Of a stretch of DNA of 12,285 nucleotides, positions 7,162 to 12,253 are shown piece after piece (the first letter of the stretch is position 1; the number at the start of each line of letters is the position of its first letter). The DNA is taken from positions 1 through 12,285 of the forward strand of contig CAZWYU010000034.1 in the NCBI GenBank assembly GCA_964638595.1. Reading direction: 5' to 3'. Source of the stretch: CAZWQR01 sp964638595. GTDB lineage: Bacteria; Patescibacteriota; Minisyncoccia; Minisyncoccales; PEYH01. Below the pieces are notes generated by a model that worked only from the letters and a program-made list of their open reading frames with translations, made no database searches and was not told the origin of the DNA. The position numbers and the translations under genes are program-made.

Positions 7162-7671
7162 TTAAATCTTTTTTAAAAGATATTTATTTGAATTTTTTCC
7201 TAAGTCAACGAACTCATCTGCATCTTCTTTGACCTTAGATGAAGCAGAACGTCCAAAAGCCATAACCTCCACTCGTTTTCCTTGATTTTTTAAATATTCT
7301 ATTAAAGGTATAAAGTCGCCATCTCCGGAAACTAAAACTATTACATCAGCACTAGTACTTGCTCTTATTGCGTCAACAACAATACCAACATCCCAGTCAG
7401 CCTTTTTCATTCCTCCATAAAATTCCTGCAAAGGTTTTACTCTTGTTTCAATACCAAGTCCTACAAGGGCTTCAAAAAAAGGTTTTTCCTCATTTGTTTT
7501 TGTTTGGACAACATAAGCAAAAGCTCGAATTAGTTTTCGAGCGCTAACAGCTGTTTTCAAAATTTGGCCGAAATCAACTTTAGAATAATATAAGTTTTTG
7601 GCCGAATAATATAAATTTTGAGTATCAATTAAGACCACCACTCTTTGGTCTTTGTGCTTTTGAATTTTCAT
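7162..7671 (-). CDS. NYN (PIN-like) domain protein of the LabA/DUF88 family, putative ribonuclease
   Basis: This 169-residue protein is essentially a single NYN domain. Strand one ends in VVVLIDTQNLYYS with D16 and N19; a KKADWDVGIVVDA segment supplies D92, D94 and D100; and VLVSGDGDFIPLIEYL supplies D117 and D119. These acidic residues form the metal site of PIN/NYN nucleases and appear intact, followed by the usual GKRVEVMAFG strand. Family members are known or predicted metal-dependent RNases; the substrate here is unknown. The ATG at 7671 overlaps the rpsO stop codon (ATGA, 7668-7671), so it is probably translated by coupling to rpsO. It lies between rpsO and pnp, which suggests a role in RNA processing, perhaps making ends for PNPase. 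It has no extra DNA- or RNA-binding domain. Confidence 0.9.
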   Translation of the reverse strand: MKIQKHKDQRVVVLIDTQNLYYSAKNLYYSKVDFGQILKTAVSARKLIRAFAYVVQTKTNEEKPFFEALVGLGIETRVKPLQEFYGGMKKADWDVGIVVDAIRASTSADVIVLVSGDGDFIPLIEYLKNQGKRVEVMAFGRSASSKVKEDADEFVDLGKNSNKYLLKKI

Positions 7672-7940
7672 TTATTTTTTTTAAGCCCTAGTTTTTTAAC
7701 TAATTTATTATATCTTTTGGGACTTTTGTTTTCTAAATATTTTAAAAGTTTTCTTCTTTTATCAACCATTTGTAAAAGTCCCTTTTTTGAATGAAGGTCT
7801 TTTGGGTGTTTTTTCAGATGATTTAAAAGGCTCTTTATTTCTTTAGTTAAAATAGCTGTTTGGATTTCTACTGAACCGGTATCGCCTTTATGAATCTCAA
7901 ATTCTTTGATTATTGTTTCTTTTTGTGTTGGACTAATCAT
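7668..7940 (-). CDS. rpsO: 30S ribosomal protein S15
   Basis: This 90-residue protein has the normal length and pattern of bacterial S15 (uS15). It shows the GDTGSVEIQTAILT segment (19-32), then HLKKHPKDLHSKKGLLQMVDKRRKLLKYL, which contains the conserved histidine/aspartate/serine and basic residues that contact the 16S rRNA central domain, and a basic tail. S15 is a primary binder of 16S rRNA and forms an intersubunit bridge. The ATG at 7940 is preceded by an A-run and no Shine-Dalgarno sequence. The 62-base spacer to tRNA-Lys upstream contains a small ACAC/GTGT inverted repeat. S15 represses its own mRNA in several bacteria, but I see no clear mimic of the known operators. It heads the rpsO-NYN-pnp gene order. 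Confidence 0.97.
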   Translation of the reverse strand: MISPTQKETIIKEFEIHKGDTGSVEIQTAILTKEIKSLLNHLKKHPKDLHSKKGLLQMVDKRRKLLKYLENKSPKRYNKLVKKLGLKKNK

Positions 7941-8002
7941 TTTTTTATCTTAGCTTAAAAATTAAAAAATTACAACAGTACACCGCAAAAGTGTGTCTTT
8001 AG

Positions 8003-8075
8003 TGCCCCCACCAGGATTTGAACCTGGAACAAATGGCTTAAGAGGCCACTGCTCTGCCAATTGAGCTATGAGGGC
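8003..8075 (-). tRNA. tRNA-Lys (anticodon CTT)
   Basis: The minus strand folds into a complete 73-base cloverleaf: acceptor GCCCTCA/TGGGGGC with one G-U pair, D stem GCTC/GAGC, anticodon stem GTGGC/GCCAT, loop CTCTTAA (anticodon CTT), a 5-base variable region, T stem CCAGG/CCTGG with loop TTCAAAT, and discriminator A. No CCA is encoded; the next bases are CTA. It reads AAG. It lies 62 bases upstream of rpsO on the same strand and may be co-transcribed with it. Confidence 0.96.
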
Positions 8076-8086
8076 TTATTTAGCCT

Positions 8087-8113
8087 TTTATAACAAAAAA
8101 ATTTTTTAGTCAA
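8087..8113 (-). promoter_or_regulatory. putative promoter of tRNA-Lys and the rpsO block
   Basis: On the minus strand TTGACT (8113-8108) and TATAAA (8092-8087) are separated by 15 bases. Each differs from the sigma-70 consensus at one position. The predicted start point falls about 5 bases before the tRNA-Lys 5' end. It lies in the short spacer behind the pilin gene and is the best candidate to drive tRNA-Lys, rpsO, NYN and pnp. Confidence 0.5.
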
Positions 8114-8121
8114 TTCTAAAT

Positions 8122-8586
8122 TTAAGGGGTTTTTGGCACTTCGCAGTTAATTGAGAAAAATCCCTGTTCCCACCAGCTTCTATAAATGTCTTCTGTCCAC
8201 TGGGCTAGACCTATGGTTTGTAGGAACAAACCAATTAAAAAGTAAGAGCTATATATTATAACTACTCCTATTAAAACGGCGCCGATTAGTTTTCTAGCTC
8301 TGGTTATTGTTTCTGGTTTTCCAGCAGCAAGCATAAACATTGCTCCGCCAATAATAAGCATTAAGAGAGCTAAAGGACCAGCTAATTTAAAAAGGACAAA
8401 GTTGACCATATTGGTAATTAGAAAAAAGAAATGGCAGAGGGTACAAGGAGCGCTTTCGTCAACTGTCGTACTGGCGTCATCTTCCTTTTGTCCACAAGGG
8501 ACAATGCCTGCTGCAGAAACAAAACTGGCGGATAAAACACCAATAACTAAAAAAGAAGAGAATAAAATTTTTATAGTTTTAGACAT
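8122..8586 (-). CDS. VirB2/TrbC-like type IV secretion pilin-type membrane protein
   Basis: This 154-residue protein starts with a signal peptide (MSKTIKILFSSFLVIGVLSA, cleavage near VSAAG, residues 24-27). A short exported segment carries C31, C48 and C51 (IVPCG and APCTLC). Two transmembrane helices follow, at about 56-88 (TNMVNFVLFKLAGPLALLML, then IGGAMFMLAAG) and 99-124, separated by the polar turn KPETITRARKL. A 30-residue tail rich in Trp and Tyr contains C148. The pattern of cysteines, N-x-x-N helix, GG turn and a second helix matches the small VirB2/TrbC-like pilins common in Patescibacteria, where they are thought to form part of type IV secretion or DNA-uptake machinery. No other secretion genes are nearby, so the assignment is by resemblance only. 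There is no Shine-Dalgarno sequence. It stands alone between two tRNA genes. Confidence 0.83.
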   Translation of the reverse strand: MSKTIKILFSSFLVIGVLSASFVSAAGIVPCGQKEDDASTTVDESAPCTLCHFFFLITNMVNFVLFKLAGPLALLMLIIGGAMFMLAAGKPETITRARKLIGAVLIGVVIIYSSYFLIGLFLQTIGLAQWTEDIYRSWWEQGFFSINCEVPKTP

Positions 8587-8724
8587 AGAATTTATATTAT
8601 TTATTATTAGAATATGAGGTTGAGGCTATTAGCAAGTTTCAAAATTTGAGAGATTGTATATCCTATTTCGTATAGAAAAAGCTAAATTTTAAATTTCGGA
8701 TTTTGAATAAATTTTAATTTTACC

Positions 8725-8754
8725 TCCCCCTTCCGTAACTTTAGTGAAGGAGGG
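8725..8754. repeat. GC-rich imperfect palindrome (REP-like hairpin)
   Basis: CCTTC (8729-8733) pairs with GAAGG (8746-8750). After one C-A mismatch the stem continues as TCC/GGG (8725-8727 with 8752-8754), around a 12-base loop. Neither flank has a clear U-tract, so it does not look like a terminator. Such GC-rich hairpins in an AT-rich spacer resemble dispersed palindromic repeats of other bacterial genomes. Whether this one is repeated elsewhere cannot be seen here. Confidence 0.45.
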
Positions 8755-8790
8755 AATTTTAAAACAATAAAGGATGTACAACACACGGTC

Positions 8791-8845
8791 TTGAATTTAG
8801 AAATTAGAAATTGAATAGAAATTAGAAATTGGAAATTAGAAATTT
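8791..8845. repeat. AGAAATT short tandem repeat block, left of tRNA-Arg
   Basis: The block is made of the 7-8 base unit (T)TAGAAAT repeated about six times with small changes. The 15-base strings TTGAATTTAGAAATT (8791-8805) and TAGAAATTAGAAATT (8816-8830) both recur on the other side of tRNA-Arg at 9024-9038 and 9042-9056. Confidence 0.8.
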
Positions 8846-8855
8846 ATCACATATG

Positions 8856-8929
8856 TGCCCCTGGTAGGATTCGAACCCACAATCTACTGTTCCGAAGACA
8901 GTTGCTCTATCCAATTGAGCCACAGGGGC
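8856..8929 (-). tRNA. tRNA-Arg (anticodon TCG)
   Basis: The minus strand folds into a 74-base cloverleaf: acceptor GCCCCTG/CAGGGGC, D stem GCTC/GAGC with a 9-base loop containing GG, anticodon stem ACTGT/ACAGT, loop CTTCGGA (anticodon TCG, G37 as expected for CNN codons), variable AGATT, T stem GTGGG/CCTAC, loop TTCGAAT, and discriminator A. No CCA is encoded. It reads CGA and possibly other CGN codons by wobble. It is divergent from cca. Confidence 0.96.
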
Positions 8930-8937
8930 TTTTGTTT

Positions 8938-8965
8938 ATTTTAACAAAATAATTGAAACAAACAA
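8938..8965 (-). promoter_or_regulatory. putative promoter of tRNA-Arg
   Basis: On the minus strand TTGTTT (8965-8960) is followed after 16 bases by TAAAAT (8943-8938). The -10 box differs from TATAAT at one base, while the -35 box is weak. The predicted start is only a couple of bases before the tRNA 5' end. It overlaps a rightward candidate promoter, so the spacer may be a divergent promoter. Confidence 0.4.
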
Positions 8966-8981
8966 GCTTTTGAGCTATTGT
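8953..8981 (+). promoter_or_regulatory. putative promoter of cca
   Basis: TTGAAA (8953-8958) and TATTGT (8976-8981) are separated by an ideal 17 bases on the plus strand. The -35 box matches at five of six bases and the -10 box at four of six. Transcription would begin near 8988, giving a leader of about 74 bases that starts at the orphan Shine-Dalgarno-like string and crosses the AGAAATT repeats. Confidence 0.4.
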
Positions 8982-9021
8982 TAAAGAAAGGAGATGATAA
9001 TTTGTAATTTTTAGATTCTAA

Positions 9022-9060
9022 TTTTGAATTTAGAAATTGATTAGAAATTAGAAATTAATT
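9022..9060. repeat. AGAAATT short repeat block, right of tRNA-Arg
   Basis: This is a second copy of the AT-rich repeat, with three TAGAAATT units plus the leading TTGAATTTAGAAATT string shared with 8791-8805. It ends one base before the cca start codon, so it forms the end of the cca mRNA leader. Confidence 0.8.
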
Positions 9061-9061
9061 T

Positions 9062-10510
9062 ATGGCTATCCCAAAAACAATAAAAGAGATATTGAAAACT
9101 TTAAATCAGGCAGGGTTTGAGGCTTTTGCTGTTGGCGGTTGCGTTAGGGATTTATTGTTAAAAAAAGAACCTAATGATTGGGACATAACCACCAATGCTA
9201 AGCCCAATGAAATAGAAAAGCTTTTTGATAAAACATTTAAGGTTAATAAGTTTGGAACAGTAACAGTTCAAACAAAAAGTAAAAAACAAAACTTAAAAGA
9301 AGTTGAAATTACTACTTTTAGGACAGAAGAAAAATACACAGACAAAAGACATCCTGATAAAGTTAAGTGGGCTAAAACTATAGAAGAAGACCTGAAAAGA
9401 AGAGACTTTACTATAAATGCTTTAGCTCTTGATTTTAAAGGAGAAGTTGTTGATTATTTTGAGGGCAAAAAAGACCTGAAAGATAAACTTATTAGAGCTG
9501 TTGGCAATCCAGAAAAAAGATTTAAAGAAGATGCCTTGCGCCTTATTAGGGCAGTTAGATTTGCTGTTAATTTAGATTTTGAAATAGAAAAAGAAACCAA
9601 AAAGGCCCTAAAAAAATTAGCCGGTCTTTTAGAATTTATATCTGATGAAAGAATAAGAGACGAGTTTGTAAAAATTATTATGGCGAAAAGAGCGGCTCAA
9701 GGCATAGAAATTTTAAGAGAAAATAATTTGTTACAGTATATAATTCCCGAATTATTAGAAGGATATAAAGTGGGACAAAATAAACACCATATTTATGATG
9801 TTTATAAACATTCTCTTTATTCCCTAGATTATGCAACTAAAAAGGATTTTAATAAATATGTTAGAATAGCCGCTTTATTGCACGATGTCGGGAAGCCAAG
9901 GACTAAAGAAGGAGAAGGGGTTGATTCTACTTTTTATAATCATGAAGTTGTCGGAGCTAAAATGACTAGCCAAATTCTTCAAAGACTGAAATTTCCTAAA
10001 AAAGACATTGAAAAAATTGTAAAATTGGTTAGATATCATCTTTTTTATTACAATGTTGATGAAGTTGGCGACGCTTCAGTCAGGCGTTTAGTGAGAAGGC
10101 TTGGCAAAGAGAATCTAGAGGAATTAGTCCAGCTAAGGATGTGTGACAGAATTGGTTCTGGCTGCCCCAAAGCTCTTCCCTATAAATTGAGGCATTTTCA
10201 GTATATAGCTGAAAAAGTCGGTCAAGATCCAATTGATGAAAAAATGCTAAAAATAGGAGGCAAGGAGATTATGGAAATTTTAGAAATTAAACCCGGACCA
10301 AAAATAGGAAAAGTTTTGATTATTATTTTAGGGGAAGTTTTAGACAATCCTAAAAAAAATACAGAAAATTATTTGACAAAGAAGGTAAAAAGTTTAAAAA
10401 ACATAACTGACGAAGAATTAGATCAATTAGCAAAAGAAGCAGGCAAAAAGAGAAACAAGATAGTTGAGAAAAGAGACGAGATGACTAAAAAGAAATATTG
10501 GGTTTCCTAG
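9062..10510 (+). CDS. cca: CCA tRNA nucleotidyltransferase with HD domain
   Basis: This 482-residue class II CCA-adding enzyme builds or repairs the 3'-terminal CCA of tRNAs from CTP and ATP without a template. The head domain has the nucleotidyltransferase motif AVGGCVRDLL (23-32) and the metal-binding D39-x-D41 (NDWDITT). Motif B, RRDFTINALA, is at 113-122 and the nucleotide-selecting EDALRLIRAVRFA at 156-168. After the neck and body, an HD phosphohydrolase-like domain has H250, H274-D275 (ALLHDVGKP), H294 (NHEVVGA) and D362, so it looks complete. The last 80 residues form a tail including a Lys-rich end. The ATG at 9062 has no Shine-Dalgarno sequence. The TAG stop (10508-10510) is followed at the next base by tRNA-Pro. 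All four tRNAs here lack an encoded CCA and so need this activity. Confidence 0.96.
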   Translation: MAIPKTIKEILKTLNQAGFEAFAVGGCVRDLLLKKEPNDWDITTNAKPNEIEKLFDKTFKVNKFGTVTVQTKSKKQNLKEVEITTFRTEEKYTDKRHPDKVKWAKTIEEDLKRRDFTINALALDFKGEVVDYFEGKKDLKDKLIRAVGNPEKRFKEDALRLIRAVRFAVNLDFEIEKETKKALKKLAGLLEFISDERIRDEFVKIIMAKRAAQGIEILRENNLLQYIIPELLEGYKVGQNKHHIYDVYKHSLYSLDYATKKDFNKYVRIAALLHDVGKPRTKEGEGVDSTFYNHEVVGAKMTSQILQRLKFPKKDIEKIVKLVRYHLFYYNVDEVGDASVRRLVRRLGKENLEELVQLRMCDRIGSGCPKALPYKLRHFQYIAEKVGQDPIDEKMLKIGGKEIMEILEIKPGPKIGKVLIIILGEVLDNPKKNTENYLTKKVKSLKNITDEELDQLAKEAGKKRNKIVEKRDEMTKKKYWVS

Positions 10511-10584
10511 CGGGGCATAGTGTAACTGGCTAACATACACGCTTCGGGAGTGTGTGATTCTGGGTTCAAATCCCAGTGCCCCGA
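10511..10584 (+). tRNA. tRNA-Pro (anticodon CGG)
   Basis: The 74-base cloverleaf is complete: acceptor CGGGGCA/TGCCCCG, D stem GTGT/ACAT, anticodon stem CACGC/GTGTG, loop TTCGGGA (anticodon CGG), variable TGATT, T stem CTGGG/CCCAG, loop TTCAAAT, and discriminator A. No CCA is encoded; CGA follows. It begins at the base after the cca stop codon and ends 14 bases before the next start codon. No strong promoter of its own is seen, so it is probably cut out of a cca transcript. It reads CCG. Confidence 0.96.
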
Positions 10585-10598
10585 CGAGTAACAAAAAT

Positions 10599-11363
10599 AT
10601 GAATATCTTAATTTTCTCTCTTTTAGTTTCTGTTGGTTTAAATGTTTTAATGTTCATACCAGCTTTTATATTCAAAACAGACAAGCTTACAGATATTTCT
10701 TATGCTTTGACATTTGTTTTAATTTCTTTTTATGGTCTTTTGAATAATGCTCTTACTGCTACTTCTTTAATTCTTTTTCTAATGATTTTTTTCTGGGCAT
10801 TCCGCCTAGGAACTTATCTTTTAATTAGAATTAGAAAGATAGGCAGAGATAAAAGGTTTGATGAAGTGAGGGAAAAGTTTTTTTCGTTTCTGCGTTTTTG
10901 GCTTTTGCAAGGCATTTCTGTTTGGATAATTCTTTTGCCTTCTATTCTTTTCTTGAATAACCCTTATCCAGAGTTTGATTTTCTTTTTGTGCTAGGTTTA
11001 ATTATCTGGTTAAAAGGGTTAATAATAGAAAGTCTTGCAGATTATCAAAAATATAGATTTATAAATAATTCTGAAAATAGAGGTAAATGGATAAGTTCAG
11101 GGGTTTGGAAATATTCTCGTCACCCCAATTATTTTGGAGAAATTCTTGTTTGGCTGGGAATTTTTGTGTTTGCAATCTCTGGTTTGAATTTCTGCGATGT
11201 TTTAATAGGAGTAATAAGCCCTGTATACATTTCCTTATTGCTTGTTTTTGTAAGCGGAATTCCAGAACTTGAAAAAAGAGCTAATGAAAAATGGGGTAGC
11301 AATCTCGGATATCAAGAATATAAAAGGAAAACACCCGTTTTAATACCAAAACTTTTTAAATGA
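10599..11363 (+). CDS. DUF1295-family multi-pass membrane protein (steroid reductase/isoprenylcysteine methyltransferase-like fold)
   Basis: This 254-residue integral membrane protein has about six or seven hydrophobic helices (about 3-23, 33-50, 52-72, 100-118, 126-143, 181-198, 202-219). Diagnostic stretches are DKRFDEVREKF (84-94), ESLADYQKYRF (144-154), GVWKYSRHPNYFGEIL (168-183) and the terminal EWGSNLGYQEYKRKTP-like segment, here beginning KWGSN (231-246). The HPNYFGE motif is shared by DUF1295 proteins, ergosterol/steroid reductases and isoprenylcysteine methyltransferases, where it binds NADPH or S-adenosylmethionine. The substrate here is unknown. The ATG at 10599 is chosen because the upstream in-frame ATG (10554) lies inside tRNA-Pro. 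It overlaps the next gene by ATGA (11360-11363), and is probably part of the cca transcript. Confidence 0.88.
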   Translation: MNILIFSLLVSVGLNVLMFIPAFIFKTDKLTDISYALTFVLISFYGLLNNALTATSLILFLMIFFWAFRLGTYLLIRIRKIGRDKRFDEVREKFFSFLRFWLLQGISVWIILLPSILFLNNPYPEFDFLFVLGLIIWLKGLIIESLADYQKYRFINNSENRGKWISSGVWKYSRHPNYFGEILVWLGIFVFAISGLNFCDVLIGVISPVYISLLLVFVSGIPELEKRANEKWGSNLGYQEYKRKTPVLIPKLFK

Positions 11364-11863
11364 AAGATTTTTTACCTAAAAATTTTTCTTGGCGTTTCCC
11401 TAAATCAAAAAAAGAGGAACAAGAATATGGTAAAGGGAAAAAAGACATTTTAGTTTGCGAAAAATGTGGAGCTTTTTATTGGTACAAATCTTGGCATCAC
11501 CACTTAAGCGATTATCCGGAACTTAAAGAGAGCAAAAATATTAATTTTACTTTGTGTCCGGCTTGTAAAATGATTGAAAATGGAAAATATGAGGGGGAAA
11601 TATTAGTAGAAAATATTGATACAGATAAAGAAACAGAAGTTGAAAATTTAATTCAGAATTTTTCGGAAACTGCTTTTGAAAAAGATCCTATGGATAGAAT
11701 AATTTCCATTGAAAAAATAGCTAAGGGAATGCTAAGAGTTCTGACTACAGAAAATCAAATGGCTAAGCAGTTAGCAAAAAAGCTTAAAAGAACTTTCAAG
11801 GGAAGAGTGAATTTTACTTTTTCTAAAAAGGAATCTACTTTGCGGGCAAAGGTTGTTCTTTAA
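11360..11863 (+). CDS. BCAM0308/NMD3-like zinc-ribbon protein, function unknown
   Basis: This 167-residue soluble protein begins with a basic segment, then a zinc ribbon with C33-x2-C36 (VCEKCGAFYW) and C66-x2-C69 (LCPACK), separated by the unusual WYKSWHHHL stretch. The C-terminal half (about 75-167) has an alpha/beta pattern with DPMDRIISIEK, a central LRVLTTENQMAKQLAKKLKR segment and FKGRVNFTFSKKESTLRAKV. This order (ribbon, then an ILVLTT..LA..L....G.....Y pattern) is like BCAM0308-family proteins and distantly the N-terminal part of NMD3, an archaeal/eukaryotic 60S export factor. A role in RNA or ribosome handling is therefore possible but unproven. Its ATG overlaps the stop of the membrane-protein gene, so the two are probably coupled. 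A weak AT-only hairpin with a T-run (11862-11887) may end the transcript. Confidence 0.8.
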   Translation: MKDFLPKNFSWRFPKSKKEEQEYGKGKKDILVCEKCGAFYWYKSWHHHLSDYPELKESKNINFTLCPACKMIENGKYEGEILVENIDTDKETEVENLIQNFSETAFEKDPMDRIISIEKIAKGMLRVLTTENQMAKQLAKKLKRTFKGRVNFTFSKKESTLRAKVVL

Positions 11864-11923
11864 AAATAGCAGTATCTTATATTTTTTGTTCCTAACTTTT
11901 TTTATTGTCAAGACTGATCAAAT

Positions 11924-11952
11924 TTGTACCATCGGCCAATTTATGTTATAAT
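11924..11952 (+). promoter_or_regulatory. promoter of tRNA-Ala
   Basis: A perfect TATAAT (11947-11952) is preceded at exactly 17 bases by TTGTAC (11924-11929), which matches only the first three bases of TTGACA. It lies about 70 bases upstream of tRNA-Ala, with no start codon of a real gene between them, so it most likely drives that tRNA. Confidence 0.55.
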
Positions 11953-11989
11953 AATGGCTTAACCACAGGGGTTTGCTCGCAATTTTTCT

Positions 11990-12014
11990 CCCCCGAAGTC
12001 GGGGGACTGTCCCC
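11990..12014 (+). promoter_or_regulatory. two overlapping GC-rich hairpins in the tRNA-Ala leader
   Basis: CCCCCG (11990-11995) pairs with CGGGGG (12000-12005) around the loop AAGT. The same G-run, as GGGGA (12002-12006), pairs with TCCCC (12010-12014) around CTG. The two hairpins share the middle strand and cannot form together. They end 8 bases before the tRNA 5' end. The GGGGACTGTCCCC core resembles REP-type palindromes, so this may be a mobile palindrome rather than a regulator. Confidence 0.55.
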
Positions 12015-12022
12015 AAGGGAAA

Positions 12023-12095
12023 GGGCCCGTAGTTCAATTGGAAGAACATCACATTCGCATTGTGAAGATTGTCGGTTCGAAACCGGCCGGGTCCA
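12023..12095 (+). tRNA. tRNA-Ala (anticodon CGC)
   Basis: The 73-base cloverleaf has acceptor GGGCCCG/CGGGTCC with the G3-U70 pair that identifies alanine tRNAs, D stem GTTC/GAAC, anticodon stem TCACA/TGTGA, loop TTCGCAT (anticodon CGC), variable AGATT, T stem GTCGG/CCGGC, loop TTCGAAA, and discriminator A. No CCA is encoded; CTG follows. It reads GCG. The anticodon and the G3-U70 pair agree on the identity. Confidence 0.95.
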
Positions 12096-12124
12096 CTGTT
12101 AATACTAAATTATAACTACTGACG

Positions 12125-12152
12125 ATGACAATACTTAACGGTTGCATATAAT
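12125..12152 (+). promoter_or_regulatory. promoter reading off the right end of the window
   Basis: ATGACA (12125-12130) and a perfect TATAAT (12147-12152) are separated by 16 bases on the plus strand, giving eleven of twelve consensus bases. It is one of the best promoter matches in the window. An imperfect inverted repeat follows in the leader (TTTGATTATTTA/TAAATATCAAA, about 12167-12194), which could be an operator or RNA hairpin. Confidence 0.55.
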
Positions 12153-12253
12153 TTAGGTATAAAGCCTTTGATTATTTAAGCTATAAATATCAAACCTTGG
12201 ATTATGAAAACCGTAATAAATATTAAAACCGGCACAGTAACTTATATTAATAG

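Larger units (their letters stand above)
8587..8855. other. gene-free spacer upstream of the pilin gene
   Basis: No open reading frame longer than about a dozen codons with a plausible start is seen on either strand. The spacer must hold the leftward promoter of the pilin gene, but no convincing -35/-10 pair stands out in its AT-rich first 60 bases. It also holds one GC-rich hairpin and a block of AGAAATT repeats, listed separately. Confidence 0.6.

Noticed and set aside
7941..8002. S15 autoregulatory pseudoknot before rpsO
   Set aside because: Only a small ACAC/GTGT inverted repeat is visible in the 62-base spacer; I could not draw a convincing operator.
8791..9060. CRISPR array
   Set aside because: The AGAAATT units are 7-8 bases, adjacent and without unique spacers, and no cas genes are present.
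10554..10598. Upstream ATG for the DUF1295 gene
   Set aside because: The extra 15 residues are encoded by the anticodon and T arms of tRNA-Pro; the ATG at 10599 starts directly at the first hydrophobic helix.
10427..10684. Minus-strand frame of 85 codons containing GALGFEPRITHSRS
   Set aside because: That string is a well-known artefact of translating the opposite strand of a tRNA gene; it covers tRNA-Pro and the end of cca.
11905..12102. Plus-strand frame of 65 codons across the tRNA-Ala leader
   Set aside because: It reads through the hairpins and the tRNA itself (SSIGRTSHSHCEDCRFETG) and has no homologous look.
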